Part shown: positions 6,733-8,687 of the stretch, one piece after another | How the letters are laid out: each line of letters opens with the position of its first letter | Position numbering within the stretch: position 1 is the stretch's first letter | From: Candidatus Zophobacter franzmannii | Lineage (GTDB): Bacteria; Cloacimonadota; Cloacimonadia; Cloacimonadales; JAFGVF01 | Reading direction: 5' to 3' | NCBI GenBank assembly: GCA_030765245.1 | Contig: JAVCCX010000321.1 | Coordinates: 1-8,687, forward strand | Length of the DNA: 8,687 bases | Translations under genes and position numbers: made by a program | The notes under the pieces: generated by a model | Database searches by the model: none | Told to the model about the DNA's origin: nothing | What the model saw: only the letters and a program-made list of their open reading frames with translations

Positions 6733-8687
6733 TTAGAAATATACTCTTTCTTTAGTAATAAATGACTCACCAAAGAATCTTCCTCCTTCATTCCTGATGA
6801 TTACAGCTCCATCTCTTCCTGAGATATAGGTTTCTATCTCTGTACTTTCTAGAGTTTGTAGTGTTCGCTCAGACAACACCGTTTTACCTCTTATATTTAC
6901 AGGGATAAAGCATAGATACGGGGAAACAGTCATAAGAAAATCACTTGATAAGGTATTGTCTGACCCATGATGCCCAGATTTTAGGAAGTCAGAGTTTAAG
7001 AGTTTTCTATGTGTTCTAAGTAGGTTTTGTTCACCTTCACATTGTAAATCTCCACAAAATAGAGCTGAGAACTCTTTATAATCCAGTCGGGTAACGAGTG
7101 ATTGATTGTTAATGTTTCTTTCTCTACCCTTTGGGTCGGGGTTCATTATTGTATATGTGCAGTCTGCTGTTTCAAACAATAGTGTTGAATCAACCACTGT
7201 AACCTTAGTTCCTCTGTTTTTAAGCTGATTTTGCCAGTTTTTGAAGATTTTATCACGGTATAAATTGTTAGAGATAATCAATTCTTCAACCTTGCAGTTA
7301 TTAAGTAAAGGCAAGATCCCACCATAATGGTCATCATGTGGGTGAGTTATGATTAATCGGTCAATTGTCTTTATCCCTTCTTTTTTGAAATAGGGAAGGA
7401 CATACCTTTCAAAGGCTGTAGATTTACCATATATTCTACCTGTATCAATTACTGTAACATCATTACCATCCCTAATTAGGTGACAATCTCCATGCCCAAC
7501 TTCAAAGCAAACAATTCCAAATCTAGTACTTTCTGTTTGATTAACCCAGAAGGCTATCCCACTAAACAAGATAGTGAAACTCAGGATTGAGATTATTATA
7601 GTTTTCTTATTGAATTTGTTGAAAAGGAGGAGGAAGAGGATAAACAGCCAATATATAATAATGAGGAAAGTTGGGAACCGAACAGAGTTAAGCTTGATTG
7701 GAAAGACATACGCCAGCGATGCGATTTCATTCAGAACTGTAATCGATGAATTAAGTGCTGGTGTAATAAAGCTATGGATACTGCTCCCAATTGGTAGCAT
7801 GAGCACAATTATAGACCATGGCAAGATGTATGAAAATATGAGAATCGCGGGGATATTTAGGATTAAACCTGCAAGTGAAGCCCAGTTGAAGTTGTAGAGA
7901 AGAATTGGTAAGAGAAAGATGTTTAGCATAGCTAAAAGTATCACTGAATACAGTATACCATAAATTGGCTTAAGTCTATTCCTGACCTCACCTATTAAGA
8001 ATAACCCCAGCTGTTTTGCTAAGAATAGGATAACGAAAATTGCAGTAAAGCTAAGTTGAAAACCTACATTCAATATTTGAGTTGGATCAATAAATAAAGA
8101 GATTAGAAAAACAGCTGATAGTATCTGGACAACTCCAATGTCTCTTTCTGTTAGTCGGGCGATGTTGTAAATGACTAGCATCAGGACAGCTCGCATTACT
8201 GATGGTGAGCTTTCGCAGAGGAGTAGAAATCCAAAGAGAAACGGGATAGTAAGAGCAATTGCCCATCTTTTTGGGAGGAATAATCTGAAAATGAAGAAGA
8301 CAAAAAGGTAGATTATACCTGTATGTATTCCGCTTATTGCAAGTAGATGCATCAACCCGGCTTCCCTGAAGAGAGATGTCGAATCTCCTGCATCTCTTCG
8401 ATATCCTAAGAGAATTGCCTTGATAAAGCCACTATGCTTGGGTATTGATTTGTCGATTCGATGTTGAAGTGCACTTGATAACCTGTTACGCAAGAGAGTC
8501 AAACTCACTCTTTTTCCGATTATCACTGCTGGGCTCAGAAATTTCCCACTAGCAGCAATTCCTTTTCGTTGCATGTATTTAGAAAAGTCAAACTGCCCGG
8601 GATTCATAGAAGGTTCTATTAGTGAGAACTCAGCATAAGCCCGGATTTCATCCCCTATCTCAAGAGAATCGAGAGGAGTGGATAGCA
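6733..8687 (-). CDS. comEC: ComEC/Rec2-family DNA uptake channel (partial, 5' end beyond window)
   Basis: This polytopic inner-membrane protein imports single-stranded DNA during natural transformation. The visible 650 codons stay open to the window edge. The Met encoded at 8607 is almost certainly internal: the codons before it read GDEIRAYAEF and lead into NPGQFDFSKYM, the usual junction between the N-terminal OB-like DUF4131 region and the Competence domain. Counting from that Met, the Competence domain holds HLLAISGIHTG (87-97), about nine hydrophobic segments between 88 and 353, and FQLSF (183-187). A metallo-beta-lactamase domain follows (about 363-610): FEVGHGDCHLI, VIDTG (386-390), the complete metal motif HPHDDH (422-427), CGD (518-520), GHHGS (545-549) and RDGAVII near the end. 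In this family that domain is thought to be the nuclease that degrades the non-imported strand. The gene heads a probable operon with rarA and comM; its promoter is outside the window. Confidence 0.93.
   Translation of the reverse strand, partial: LSTPLDSLEIGDEIRAYAEFSLIEPSMNPGQFDFSKYMQRKGIAASGKFLSPAVIIGKRVSLTLLRNRLSSALQHRIDKSIPKHSGFIKAILLGYRRDAGDSTSLFREAGLMHLLAISGIHTGIIYLFVFFIFRLFLPKRWAIALTIPFLFGFLLLCESSPSVMRAVLMLVIYNIARLTERDIGVVQILSAVFLISLFIDPTQILNVGFQLSFTAIFVILFLAKQLGLFLIGEVRNRLKPIYGILYSVILLAMLNIFLLPILLYNFNWASLAGLILNIPAILIFSYILPWSIIVLMLPIGSSIHSFITPALNSSITVLNEIASLAYVFPIKLNSVRFPTFLIIIYWLFILFLLLFNKFNKKTIIISILSFTILFSGIAFWVNQTESTRFGIVCFEVGHGDCHLIRDGNDVTVIDTGRIYGKSTAFERYVLPYFKKEGIKTIDRLIITHPHDDHYGGILPLLNNCKVEELIISNNLYRDKIFKNWQNQLKNRGTKVTVVDSTLLFETADCTYTIMNPDPKGRERNINNQSLVTRLDYKEFSALFCGDLQCEGEQNLLRTHRKLLNSDFLKSGHHGSDNTLSSDFLMTVSPYLCFIPVNIRGKTVLSERTLQTLESTEIETYISGRDGAVIIRNEGGRFFGESFITKERVYF

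Noticed and set aside
7574..7897. Open frame of 107 codons on the + strand opposite comEC
   Set aside because: The opposite strand encodes conserved transmembrane segments of ComEC. The translated + strand product shows no family features, and its existence follows from the hydrophobic codons of comEC.
8605..8607. Met at 8607 as the true ComEC start
   Set aside because: The frame remains open for 26 more codons to the window edge and those codons match the expected pre-NPG region of ComEC, so the gene is cut by the window.
1..8687. Mobile element, CRISPR array, tRNA or defence system
   Set aside because: No repeats of suitable length and spacing, no transposase or integrase motifs, no cloverleaf seen by eye, and all genes have recognisable housekeeping or surface-protein families.

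Overview
This AT-rich window looks like ordinary chromosome from a diderm bacterium of the Fibrobacteres-Chlorobi-Bacteroidetes (FCB) group, or a neighbouring lineage such as Cloacimonadota. The main pointer is the secreted protein at 766-3078. It ends in a type IX secretion-like C-terminal sorting domain whose linker carries the NYPNPFNPET signature typical of those lineages. The phylum is an inference; no rRNA or other marker is present.

Layout: a short gene on the + strand (84-698) encodes a TetR-family repressor closely resembling the acyl-CoA-responsive FadR/YsiA type. It has its own promoter-like sequence and a small inverted repeat upstream. It converges on a long - strand array, and the two units share a perfect palindromic hairpin at 723-748 that can serve as a bidirectional terminator. 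The - strand array, read in its own direction, is comEC (5' end outside the window), rarA, comM, a sirtuin-type NAD-dependent deacylase, and the secreted sorting-domain protein. The gaps are 81, 21, 1 and 11 bases, so rarA to the secreted protein is almost certainly one transcription unit and comEC probably leads it. There is no gene-free stretch over 300 bases.

How the genes fit together: ComEC is the inner-membrane channel that imports single-stranded DNA during natural transformation. ComM is the hexameric helicase that extends the recombination joint after uptake. RarA is a AAA+ ATPase acting at stalled forks and recombination intermediates. Together they form a DNA uptake and integration block. 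The sirtuin is tightly coupled behind comM, and the secreted protein follows it. Why those two are there is unknown.

I found no CRISPR array, RNA gene, insertion sequence or prophage, and no clearly new system. The most unusual points are the sirtuin's departures from consensus (a C-X2-H half-site in the zinc ribbon and a His in place of the acyl-pocket Tyr), its TTG start one base after comM, and the internally duplicated architecture of the secreted protein.
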